DNA from: Flavobacterium hydrophilum
GTDB taxonomy: Bacteria > Bacteroidota > Bacteroidia > Flavobacteriales > Flavobacteriaceae
Reading direction: 5' to 3'
DNA length: 64,000 nucleotides
NCBI RefSeq assembly: GCF_003202405.1
Contig: NZ_QJHL01000002.1
Coordinates: 1-64,000 of the forward strand
Every line of letters begins with the position of its first letter. Within the stretch, counting starts at the first letter, position 1. Below the pieces are notes generated by a model that saw nothing but the letters and a program-made list of their open reading frames with translations, was not told the DNA's origin and made no database searches. Of the stretch, positions 9,301 to 15,477 are shown piece after piece. A program made the position numbers and the translations under genes.

Positions 9301-11537
9301 GTCCCCGTTGCAGATATACCTGTTTTAATGTCCCTAAAATCACTGGCACCACATAAAAACAAATTAGGCAAAAATTTACCACTATCCGGACATTGGGTAA
9401 TATTCCCTGCATATGGAGCTCTCGCATATGGCAATACAGGATTTTCCAATAAATTATTTGGCAATGTAACTGTAAATTTTTCGGCTATAGACAAACAAGG
9501 TGCAGGAGCCGTGTTTTTTACATAATAGACTCCCTCTTTTACAACTGTAAGTGTTTGACTCGTTCCTATTACAGGTGTCCCTGTTGGGCTTGTTGACCAG
9601 GAATAGCTGCTGTATCCGTTAGCTGCTTTTATCTGAATACTGGTTCCACATAAAATTTCAGTTTTTTCAAACTTACAATCATCAACATCTACTAAAAAGT
9701 TAGTAGATTGCGGAATACCAATATTACAGCTTGTATAGGACGACAAACTGTCATCTCCAAATACTGACTTATTTTCCTCACCTGAATAACTTGATGTTGC
9801 TTTATTCGCAATAATATTAGAACAAACATCACTAATCTCATTACAAGATTCTACAACTTTAACTTTAAATCGGATAGTATATCTAGGATCATTTTTTTCA
9901 ACAAACTGATTTGGAATAGTAAATGTAATAATACGGTTTGCTGCATCGTATGTATGAGTAACTTTGTATGTAACACCAGCAATAACAATATCGGGTGGCA
10001 AAGAAATTATATCAGCCGGATAATTGAATTTAGTGTTAATAGGTAACTTATCAACTATCGTAAAATTGACAGCATGATCATTACCCTGATTCTGAAACCC
10101 AATAACATAATTAAGTTCTTTCCCTAAAGTAACATCCTTACCTTCCATATTAGTTGGAGGACTGGTAGAATAATCAAAAACTTGTTTGGTTAATGTTATT
10201 TTTGGTTCAATAATGTCTACGGCAAAAGTCGCTAAGAAAGCCGCATAACCATCTCCTCCTGTAGTATTGGTAAACATTCGGAAAGTTCCATCTGTAGCAC
10301 CATTGGGGATAACCGAGTTTGTTGGATTAGGAATTTCTAAATAATCAATATCAAAACCCAGATTATTTCGGTTAGTAGGATTACGATTGGTTACCTGAGC
10401 ATTATCGACTGTAATCGTTGCGTTGAAAAAATTTGAATCTGTTTCAGGCGTAAGCGTAGTGGGATTAAGCGTATTGGTAATGGGTGTAAAAGCGCTATTG
10501 GCTGTAGAAGTAGGAACTAAGCCATTTTTAAATAATAAACCATCTCCATTTTTGCTGTAATCACCATCTAAGGCAGCTACTCCAATTTTTGCTTTTACAG
10601 AAAATGGGGCTGGTAAAGTCTTAAATCCACTTATTGGAATATCTACAGACAATAATTGATCTGTGCCTTGATCAACATTGGTCATTTGTGCTCCGTCAAA
10701 AACCGAGATATATTTACTTGAAACTGTTGGGCTTTCATAAATAACAACTAATGTCCACCCTCCGGCACTTCCTCCTCGTCTAATTCCTCTGGTTGCTCTT
10801 ATATTTCCAACAGTGTATGTTCCGTCTGCATCGGTTAACGATTGCAATTTAGCCGTCACATCTTTAAAACAAACATAAACGCTATTATTAAAATCATTAG
10901 CATTCGAACCTTTAAAAATTACTTCTTTAGGATTTGCTTTATCTGCTGTTAATGTTTCGTAAGCTTTACCCGGCATTTTAAACTTTACCTCATTCCAATC
11001 ACTTCTGGCATTTGTCCCACAATTAAAACAATTACCATCTGTGCTGGTTTCATTAGGATACATGGCGGACCAATACAAACCTGCAAATACAATTCTCTTA
11101 CAACCATTGTTAATTAATAAATTGGCACTACTTGAACTTACTGTGCTGTTATCACCATCTATATCTACATAAACAGCATCCAGATCATTGTTGTTACCCG
11201 CATCATTAAAAGGTAACGCTTTATCTTTTGGAGTCAGAATTGTGTTCCCTATTAATTTAATATCTCCCTGAACTTTAAGATATTTATTATTATCCTTATC
11301 AACGAGTCTACCAGAGAATTTTGTTCCAACCTGCGCTTGTACGACATTAAAAGCAAAAAACAACAAAAACACAAGAATTGCTGTACTCTTGATTTTTATT
11401 GCTTTTAAATAATTTACTCCTTTTTTATGGAAAAAAAGATTGCTAAAATCATTAAATTGATTTTTTGCAAAGAAAACAAGATTTGTAATCATTGCTACAA
11501 CCAAATCTGCAGGTTTAAAAGTAGTAGGGTTTTTCAT
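1..11537 (-). CDS. Giant SprB-repeat surface adhesin (3' end outside window)
   Basis: The frame stays open from an ATG at 11537-11535 to the left edge, giving at least 3,845 residues. I translated it by eye and saw no stop. A hydrophobic signal sequence ending near VVQAQ lies at about residues 50-68, behind an unusually long charged leader. A DUF11-like domain follows at about 440-560 (ITLTKQVFDY), then an Ig-like segment. From about residue 800 onward there are 80-100-residue modules of the SprB/PKD type, each with a Cys near its start, a PYTYS-like strand and an ending like VKDANGCT. A jelly-roll-like domain interrupts them at about 1305-1515. In gliding Bacteroidota such proteins are exported by T9SS and moved over the cell surface as adhesins. 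A type B sorting domain would be expected at the unseen C-terminus. It lies 132 bp after the PorP/SprF-type gene and is probably cotranscribed with it. Orthology to SprB itself is not claimed. Confidence 0.9.
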   Translation of the reverse strand, partial: MKNPTTFKPADLVVAMITNLVFFAKNQFNDFSNLFFHKKGVNYLKAIKIKSTAILVFLLFFAFNVVQAQVGTKFSGRLVDKDNNKYLKVQGDIKLIGNTILTPKDKALPFNDAGNNNDLDAVYVDIDGDNSTVSSSSANLLINNGCKRIVFAGLYWSAMYPNETSTDGNCFNCGTNARSDWNEVKFKMPGKAYETLTADKANPKEVIFKGSNANDFNNSVYVCFKDVTAKLQSLTDADGTYTVGNIRATRGIRRGGSAGGWTLVVIYESPTVSSKYISVFDGAQMTNVDQGTDQLLSVDIPISGFKTLPAPFSVKAKIGVAALDGDYSKNGDGLLFKNGLVPTSTANSAFTPITNTLNPTTLTPETDSNFFNATITVDNAQVTNRNPTNRNNLGFDIDYLEIPNPTNSVIPNGATDGTFRMFTNTTGGDGYAAFLATFAVDIIEPKITLTKQVFDYSTSPPTNMEGKDVTLGKELNYVIGFQNQGNDHAVNFTIVDKLPINTKFNYPADIISLPPDIVIAGVTYKVTHTYDAANRIITFTIPNQFVEKNDPRYTIRFKVKVVESCNEISDVCSNIIANKATSSYSGEENKSVFGDDSLSSYTSCNIGIPQSTNFLVDVDDCKFEKTEILCGTSIQIKAANGYSSYSWSTSPTGTPVIGTSQTLTVVKEGVYYVKNTAPAPCLSIAEKFTVTLPNNLLENPVLPYARAPYAGNITQCPDSGKFLPNLFLCGASDFRDIKTGISATGTTIVWEKLVEGEPQCPAVANDKCANEGEFCTWKQVATGPDYKADTKGQYRLTIRYQNDCFNQFYFNVYKNELNPTVTYNDIYCNTKGRITVNGVPAGYEYSLTKNGTYKDSNVFSPINTAGNYTVYIKQKNVTTNPCIFEVSVSIVDRKLVVETIPTHPICFGEKGSIKVNTSGVRGQYYYELFRGSTSVQKVGPVANADQLFNNLDAGNYSFTVRTDDGCTYTSNTVRINSPAGEIKATPSIKTPLTSCSAGKILITTSQSGNNSNAFYYFVNGSATFQTSNEIDVTTPGTYSIRVVGTNNCEKTVSIVVPDNAKPTYNVTKTDINCYEDKAEIRIIDIVANGHTMSYSIGGAFQSSPVFSNLAAGTYNLVVKYTLGGVECQNPAEQYIITGPTSALTASAGVGELAGCGPLQGGQPTGLLRITNVQGGTAPYQYSFDGGANWQASFEKYVVASTASYDLRVRDSKGCIYKIPYDVILDPKPADPVIDSNINPVYNCDGTATATVVVNTPTSSGATYSYEYYLQTGTGTPVANTPITSGTFYNVPSGNHTVIVKYKVETVSSYSNLLQENFGSGAPTTSPGIAAAYCFNDQRVNPPYTCSLNGTPTRSVEDNQYSVASFFWRNDTAWYPFKDHTTNGVDPNGRYLLVNIGEAAGVNGILYSKPIVDVIPNQPIIVDLYVANLLNINYGGAAPIVRFELVDGSGNVVATQDTGKIAEATNDPNRTKWVPISISLDPKNNTNLTFRIRSGSTERGGNDLIIDDIWVRQLPKSCGNEKSVPVVINSNSAFNAPTPIFQDTKCSTSNDGSITITATNFNTTTGFYYSINNGPWNTSTTSPRIISGLGAGMYNVIVKYNSADSAGKCEFKFDSEIKSPQGILFQVDKTDPTCTTGGTITATTVTGGTGSYQYQLSNSSGIVVPFQTNKTFSNVAQGTYRVQVKDANDCLSQPSAPITITNPTAPTATLAASTDWCYTPSNPASLVVTASGGVGPYTYKLDNNTPITTNTFNNVAPGTHTILVTDSNNCTATISNIIIEPQLQLNASLAQDLTCLADASINAVVTGGYGPYTYTVSRNGATAVTVTSFPYTATQSGSYVFTVTDSKSCPATSTVVVSAKTTPTLTSNKTDITCYNANDGTITVTASNGATTVYTYAIKLSSAATYTTQSTNQFTGLAAGTYNIKVIDSKGCESAVSDVTIINPMAVGGNIGATELKCSATGTVPAVVTITATGGSGSYQYSFNGTSNFTNANTYSTSVSGTVTAYIKDANGCQFGPLSVTIGVLEPITDITIVDNGYDCSTNPVGGQVTVTAVKTGVANPFSYQIISGPSGYNATANSTGIFQGLAAGSYVFQATDTQTNCTFAKPHTISGIPAITAGGSVTAPISCYGGTGNIQFTVSGVSTSGYDYVVRNSANVTVDSNTNQTANTVNLNNLSAGSYTITVTDIKTKCPATYSVTLAQPSAAVSITSAVGTNVNCNNDNSQITVTATGGTPAYTYAYAINPSAVPTSAYASGSVFTIDTNSGANLAWDIYVKDANGCIAKRRVDIISDNTPSLTVSVDNQCTGSGSGFTITATPSSTSLAPLSYSIGGATGTFQSSPVFTVSAGTYTVHIKDANGCTVPSAAVTVYPQLTATSAVTRELSCSPTTPEAQITLTVSGGRTAYSYEVSANGGSTYTAMASNVYTTATAGTYTFRVTDSNTPGCRVTTTATVNTISDPTVTATQVNVSCNGGASNGSVTLTGAGGSGGYTYSNNATSGFTATATFTGLAAGPYTFYVKDSKGCTGLVNVTITQPTALTTTASATAFSCNTTNVKQSAVVTVAVPTTGTAPYTYSFEGSAFTGTRTFTVSDNGTDQTIHYIVKDNNGCTYSDSVVINRLNPPVISGITHTDIYCAPASRTTSTVTVAKAAGTGVGTTFTYEITAPAASVTSNTTGIFSGLAGGVTYSFKVTDASGCYSIGSHTVPVVNPIAATATKLNDVYCNGGSTGSIRYDVSQFTSTYSYKVNTDPAVTAQSAASFTLPNLGVGTYAVVFTDETTGCTASTSITITQPTVLSAGYTAVNANCNVATSKVTITASGGTPTYTYAYKQDGVAPVAADYVASNSADLNPLTNANWDVWVKDANGCTVKVDVAVSTDNAPTAVVATGSGCLGTPGGYTISTSVTGGTGTLSYSINGGSYQSSNIFTITSVGTYTIRVKDANGCTADSNSVTVAPQLTLSAVLNKDITCNPAPTAAQITLTPTGGAGPFIYTSSPNTGTFAGNVFSTSTPGNYTFTVTDTNTCSASTTTAIVVTPTVNPVIDDTTLPGNIGVTQIQSINCNGDDTAAIAIAIDNTKGLAPFVFNIKNNTTGFDYGTQTSGLAAGVYTVTLTDARGCTDTEDITITQPFDIVVTSHAVPITCNGSGISKGSVIVDSVTGGVGPYDYIVTGVNGYNNSELNNAGTTSVSFNVVDFGLYQINVVDANGCSKLVQNVLVASPPNDLDITVSAAPGVCSGLGSALVAVSSSPTSTIGTGPFYFSLYTGSAPSYPTGTWLAETPAGSKQTTFNNLIPGVTYTFVVYDAAPIHGGTGTGCYYYETAEFPIGTSSTITVNPLVESNITCKGAANGNVTFTMNQTYGVDTPVKYQIYNSQNVTPIGGVVSATIPAAGSLTVNNFGTLPFGNYFVLITEDTGATNAGCSVSSAPFSITQSAIDLSVTASKIKNVNCNADGVIAALAKDGTAPYTYQYLLASATAPTASTAGWTGNTTFATSITGNYIVYAKDAYGCIKTAAVTLDADDAPIVTPPATSVCYDGTPFTITFSGTVDPDIVGGATYSVNGSAFQASPSFTFNAAGTYNLVIKDGNGCTANVDYEVYPKLNLSASLTKELDCTTSPAATITLNTTGGNTIPASNYTYEVNFNNGGFVSATNPYSATTAGNYVFRVTDANNATVCRTTTSFDLDPIPTTVFGTTVTNVSCNGGVDGTITVNVTAGEGPYKYSLDGGVTEQTTNTFTGLSAGTAYIVTVRNARNCTLNSLPVTITEPVLLAATASVTPFGCNSGNVAQPAVVTVTATSGTGTFPYTYSFNGSTTYSGVNTLVVSDNGTDQIIAYSVKDANGCIVNGSTTVNRYL

Positions 11538-11623
11538 GGTATTTACTTTTTTTGGGGCTTACTTTTTATCATCTAAGGGGCATTAGAAAATAAAGTCTGG
11601 GCGCTTTAAAAATATTTATTTTT

Positions 11624-11652
11624 CAGTCCTTCTTAATTTTTAAAAAGGACTG
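11624..11652 (-). terminator. Weak hairpin between PorP/SprF-coil gene and adhesin
   Basis: CAGTCCTT and AAGGACTG form an 8-bp stem with a 13-nt A/T-rich loop in the 132-bp gap upstream of the adhesin. There is no clean U tract on the minus strand, so it may attenuate or protect mRNA ends rather than terminate. Confidence 0.3.
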
Positions 11653-11669
11653 TATTTCTTATTCTATTA

Positions 11670-14600
11670 TTAATTTTCAACTTTCACAATAACCATTCTG
11701 CTATTGTAAGGTTTGCTTCCTTTTGCTTCTAATGCTTTAGTTGCTCCGGATAAATCTTCATGTTTTTCATAATAAATGTAATATTTACTTGTCGTCACAT
11801 TATAAAAGAAATTAACATCTGAGCGTCCTGCAGCAACAGCTTTGGTTAAAAATTCATCTCGTTTTTCAACACTGTTATGAACTGCAATAATTAGATAATA
11901 ACCACTTTCAGAATTTTTAATGTTCTTAATAATTTGCATGTTCGACTGATCTTCACCAAAATCAAAGTCGCTTTCTGTCAATGGTGTACTGCTTAATTTT
12001 GTTGTTTCTTTTATACGTTTAAGAGCCGCAACATCCTGTGCATATCTTCCTTCATCATTTTCATAAGCTGCACGTTTAATTCTACGTTTTTTCTCGATTT
12101 CTGTTTCAGTCTTAATACGCTCTAAATTTGCAATTAAGGCTATATTGTCTTGTTCTGCCTTAATTTGAGCTGCTTTTAATTCATTGATTTTTTCTAAATA
12201 AGCCCTGTTTAAAGCGTCGTTTTTATTAGGAACTTTTTTAAGTCTTTCGTTATATAAATTTGTCAAATTAGCTATTGCATCCTTTTGGGCTCTATTCGCA
12301 TCTGCTATTTGACTTTTTAGTGATTCTATCTGAGCATTCTCTGCACTAACACTCTTAAATGGTTTTGGCTCTTTATAAATTCCTTTTTCACTCAAATCAT
12401 TTTCTTCCTTCATATCATTCAGGTCTTTTTGCTTATTAGCAACAGTAGTATTAAACTGAGCAATTAAGTCTGATTGTGCCTTACCTGAATTTTCAACTAA
12501 TTGGGTTAGGTTATCAAGTTCTTTAGCGGTTTCATCTTTTTGAGCTGCAGCTGCTTCAGCATCGGCTTTTGCTTTTGCTTCTGCTGCAAGTTTTGCCTGA
12601 AGCGCTTCCGCATCAGCTTTTGCTTTTGCTTCTGCTGCAAGTTTTGCCTGAAGAGCTTCTGCATCGGCTTTCGCTTTTGCTTCCGCTGCTAGTTTTGCCT
12701 GAAGAGCTTCTGCATCGGCTTTTGCTTTTGCTTCTGCTGCAAGTTTTGCCTGAAGAGCTTCCGCATCGGCTTTCGCTTTTGCTTCTGCTGCTAATTTTGC
12801 CTGAAGAGCTTCCGCATCGGCTTTCGCTTTTGCTTCTGCTGCTAATTTTGCCTGAAGAGCTTCTGCATCGGCTTTCGCTTTTGCTTCTGCTGCTAATTTT
12901 GCCTGAAGAGCTTCTGCATCGGCTTTCGCTTTTGCATCTGCTGCAAGTTTTGCCTGAAGGGCTTCTGCATCGGCTTTCGCTTTTGCTTCTGCTGCCAGTT
13001 TTGCCTGAAGAGCTTCCGCATCGGCTTTCGCTTTAGCATCTGCTGCCAGTTTTGCCTGAAGGGCTTCTGCATCGGCTTTCGCTTTTGCATCTGCTGCAAG
13101 TTTTGCCTGAAGGGCTTCAGCATCGGCTTTCGCTTTTGCATCTGCTGCAAGTTTTGCCTGAAGGGCTTCAGCATCGGCTTTTGCTTTGGCTTCTGCTGCA
13201 AGTTTTGCCTGAAGGGCTTCTGCATCAGCTTTTGCTTTGGCTTCTGCTGCAAGTTTTGCCTGAAGGGCTTCTGCATCAGCTTTTGCTTTTGCTTCTGCTG
13301 CTAGTTTTGCCTGAAGAGCTTCTGCATCGGCTTTCGCTTTTGCTTCTGCTGCTAATTTTGTCTGAAGGGCTTCTGCATCGGCTTTTGCTTTGGCTTCTGC
13401 TGCAAGTTTTACCTGAAGGGCTTCTGCATCGGCTTTTGCTTTGGCTTCTGCTGCAAGTTTTACCTGAAGGGCTTCTGCATCAGCTTTTGCTTTAACATCG
13501 GCAGCTAATTTTATTTTAAGAGCTTCTGCATCGGCTTTCGCTTTAGCATCTGCGACTAATTTTGCCTGCAATGCTTCTGCATCGGCTTTTGCTTTCGCCT
13601 CAGCTGCAAGTTTTACCTGAAGGGCTTCTGCATCAGCTTTTGCTTTAGCATCGGCAGCTAATTTTATTTTAAGAGCTTCTGCATCGGCTTTCGCTTTAGC
13701 ATCTGCGACTAATTTTGCCTGCAATGCTTCTGCATCGGCTTTTGCTTTCGCCTCAGCTGCAAGTTTTACCTGAACTGCTTCTGCATCAGCTTTTGCTTTG
13801 GCATCAGCAGCTAATTTTATTTTAAGAGCTTCTGCATCGGCTTTCGCTTTAGCATCTGCAACTAATTTTGCCTGAAGAGCTTCTGCATCGGCTTTTGCTT
13901 TAGCCTCTGCCGCAATTCTGGCTTGTCTTGCTTCTGCATCGGCTTTTACTTTCGCCTCAGCAGCCAATCTTTCTTTTTCTGCAGCTAATGCAGCTGTTCT
14001 GGCTTTAGCATCTGCTGCAGCTTTTGCTTTAATAGCAGCATCTCTTGCCGCTTTCGTTTTAGCTTCTGCGGCAGCTTTTGCTTTAGCTTCGGCAGCTAAT
14101 CTCGCTTGTAAGGCATCTGAATCGGCTTTTGCTTTTGCATCGGCAGCTATAATAGACTGTAAATCGGCAGCCTCAGTTTTTGCTTTAGCTTCAGCTTTAC
14201 GTTTGGCTTCTTCTGCATCAGCTTTTGCTTTAGCATCAGCTAATAGTTTTGTTTTTGTTGCCTCAGCATCCGCATTTACTTTTGCGTCTGCCGCTAATTT
14301 AATTTTTAATGCTTCGGCATCAGCTTTTGCTTTAGCATCAGCAGCTAATTTTTCTTTTGCGGCTTCTGCATCAGCCTTAACTTTTTCAGCTGCAGCTAAT
14401 CTTGCCTGTAATGCTTCAGCATCAGCTTTTGCTTTGGCGTCAGCAGCTAATTTTGCTTTTGTTGCACCATCAACTCTGGTAATTGGAGTGGTTGATTTTT
14501 TTGCAATAACTGGTTTTGGCTTAGAAGTATCTACTAAAGAACCTTCATCATCATCACCATAATAATAATTTGTGTTTTTAAATTTATAAGCTAAAGTAAA

Positions 14601-15476
14601 CTCATGCGAAGCTCCCAAATTGGTGAAATTTCCAAGACCTCTTTCATAACTATATTCTATCGCAATGTTCTGTGTTATATTAACTCCTAAACCTGCTGAA
14701 ATTCCATATAAAGTATTATAACCTGCTTGTGCCCAAATACCTTGTGGTATAGTAAGCATAGCAAGTCCTGAAATTATTGTATTATCTTTTTCAATTTCTG
14801 TCTTAACAATTCCTGAAAATTTACTTTGATCAAAGAAACCGTAGCTATCAAGATATCCCGTATACATAGCATGTAGCTCAATTGCTTTTTTAGGATCGTC
14901 TTTTACTATTCCGGAACCAAAATTATACAGAAATAAATTGTTCATGGATATTCCAAAGTCAAGGAAAGCAGTTCCGTAATTGATTCCCGGATTTACTGTT
15001 AATAAAGTATTTGATGGGTAATCTCCCTCAATGGGATCATCAGAAATTATTTTTCCTTTGTCTAAACCACTTTGATATGCCCCGACATTTAATCCAAAAG
15101 TTAAATTACTGTCCTCTTGTAAAACAATATTGTGTGCGAAATTGAAAACTCCGCCAAAAACAGTCATTAAACCATAATTTTGCTGAAACAAACCTACAGC
15201 ATATGCATCATTTTCTTTTAAACGACCTGAATAATTAAAGAGATAAGTATTTGGAGCGTCGTCAAATTGTATGTATTGTCTTTTATTATAAAAACTTATC
15301 ATTGGGTTTTGCTCACGTACAAAACTAAATGTTGGGTTAATTAAATATCTATTAAACTTTAATGAATTTCGGATAGGTAATGAAAACGAAACAACTCCAT
15401 TCTCATTTGTATCCTGAGAATAGAGTAATTGTGATGTACCGTAAAATAAAGTTAAGAATAGTAAAAATTTCTTCAT
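11670..15476 (-). CDS. PorP/SprF-type barrel fused to a long Ala/Lys coiled coil and SPOR-like end
   Basis: This 1,268-residue protein has a signal peptide, then a PorP/SprF-type outer-membrane barrel at about residues 25-305 with the family-typical stretch NPMISFYNKRQY. A Pro/Lys linker follows. Residues of about 337-978 are an Ala/Lys/Glu-rich helix built largely of a 17-residue repeat (ALQAKLAAEAKAKADAE and variants). A second, non-repetitive coiled coil runs to about 1,180, and the last 80 residues look like a SPOR fold (YYLIIAVHNS ... MVIVKVEN). PorP/SprF proteins are T9SS-associated partners of adhesins encoded next to them. The SPOR-like end suggests a peptidoglycan contact, which is an inference. 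The gene starts 1 bp after the preceding stop, so the two are probably translationally coupled. Typical family members are only about 300-350 residues. Confidence 0.88.
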   Translation of the reverse strand: MKKFLLFLTLFYGTSQLLYSQDTNENGVVSFSLPIRNSLKFNRYLINPTFSFVREQNPMISFYNKRQYIQFDDAPNTYLFNYSGRLKENDAYAVGLFQQNYGLMTVFGGVFNFAHNIVLQEDSNLTFGLNVGAYQSGLDKGKIISDDPIEGDYPSNTLLTVNPGINYGTAFLDFGISMNNLFLYNFGSGIVKDDPKKAIELHAMYTGYLDSYGFFDQSKFSGIVKTEIEKDNTIISGLAMLTIPQGIWAQAGYNTLYGISAGLGVNITQNIAIEYSYERGLGNFTNLGASHEFTLAYKFKNTNYYYGDDDEGSLVDTSKPKPVIAKKSTTPITRVDGATKAKLAADAKAKADAEALQARLAAAEKVKADAEAAKEKLAADAKAKADAEALKIKLAADAKVNADAEATKTKLLADAKAKADAEEAKRKAEAKAKTEAADLQSIIAADAKAKADSDALQARLAAEAKAKAAAEAKTKAARDAAIKAKAAADAKARTAALAAEKERLAAEAKVKADAEARQARIAAEAKAKADAEALQAKLVADAKAKADAEALKIKLAADAKAKADAEAVQVKLAAEAKAKADAEALQAKLVADAKAKADAEALKIKLAADAKAKADAEALQVKLAAEAKAKADAEALQAKLVADAKAKADAEALKIKLAADVKAKADAEALQVKLAAEAKAKADAEALQVKLAAEAKAKADAEALQTKLAAEAKAKADAEALQAKLAAEAKAKADAEALQAKLAAEAKAKADAEALQAKLAAEAKAKADAEALQAKLAADAKAKADAEALQAKLAADAKAKADAEALQAKLAADAKAKADAEALQAKLAAEAKAKADAEALQAKLAADAKAKADAEALQAKLAAEAKAKADAEALQAKLAAEAKAKADAEALQAKLAAEAKAKADAEALQAKLAAEAKAKADAEALQAKLAAEAKAKADAEALQAKLAAEAKAKADAEALQAKLAAEAKAKADAEAAAAQKDETAKELDNLTQLVENSGKAQSDLIAQFNTTVANKQKDLNDMKEENDLSEKGIYKEPKPFKSVSAENAQIESLKSQIADANRAQKDAIANLTNLYNERLKKVPNKNDALNRAYLEKINELKAAQIKAEQDNIALIANLERIKTETEIEKKRRIKRAAYENDEGRYAQDVAALKRIKETTKLSSTPLTESDFDFGEDQSNMQIIKNIKNSESGYYLIIAVHNSVEKRDEFLTKAVAAGRSDVNFFYNVTTSKYYIYYEKHEDLSGATKALEAKGSKPYNSRMVIVKVEN
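12550..13950 (-). repeat. 51-bp tandem repeat array (17-residue coil units)
   Basis: About 27 contiguous in-register units of 51 bp encode ALQAKLAAEAKAKADAE and close variants. Units at 12550-13450 are nearly identical at DNA level. Degenerate units continue to about 14475. The reading frame is kept throughout, because 51 is a multiple of three. Confidence 0.95.
13462..13920 (-). repeat. Three 153-bp higher-order copies inside the 51-bp array
   Basis: Copies at 13462-13614, 13615-13767 and 13768-13920 each hold three different 51-bp units in the same order: ALQAKLVAD-, ALKIKLAAD- and A(L/V)QVKLAAE-type. The 153-bp spacing is exact, which points to a duplication of a three-unit block. Confidence 0.85.
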
Positions 15477-15477
15477 A

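Noticed and set aside
2845..9525. Short plus-strand frames inside the giant adhesin gene
   Set aside because: They lie opposite a continuous minus-strand frame with clear domain structure and show no recognisable protein features.
12569..13495. Open frames on both strands rich in Leu or Gln/Lys within the repeat array
   Set aside because: They are out-of-frame readings of the 51-bp repeat. Because the unit is a multiple of three, every frame without a stop in one unit stays open.
12550..13950. CRISPR-like regular repeats
   Set aside because: Units are contiguous with no unique spacers and encode a coil in frame with a large protein.
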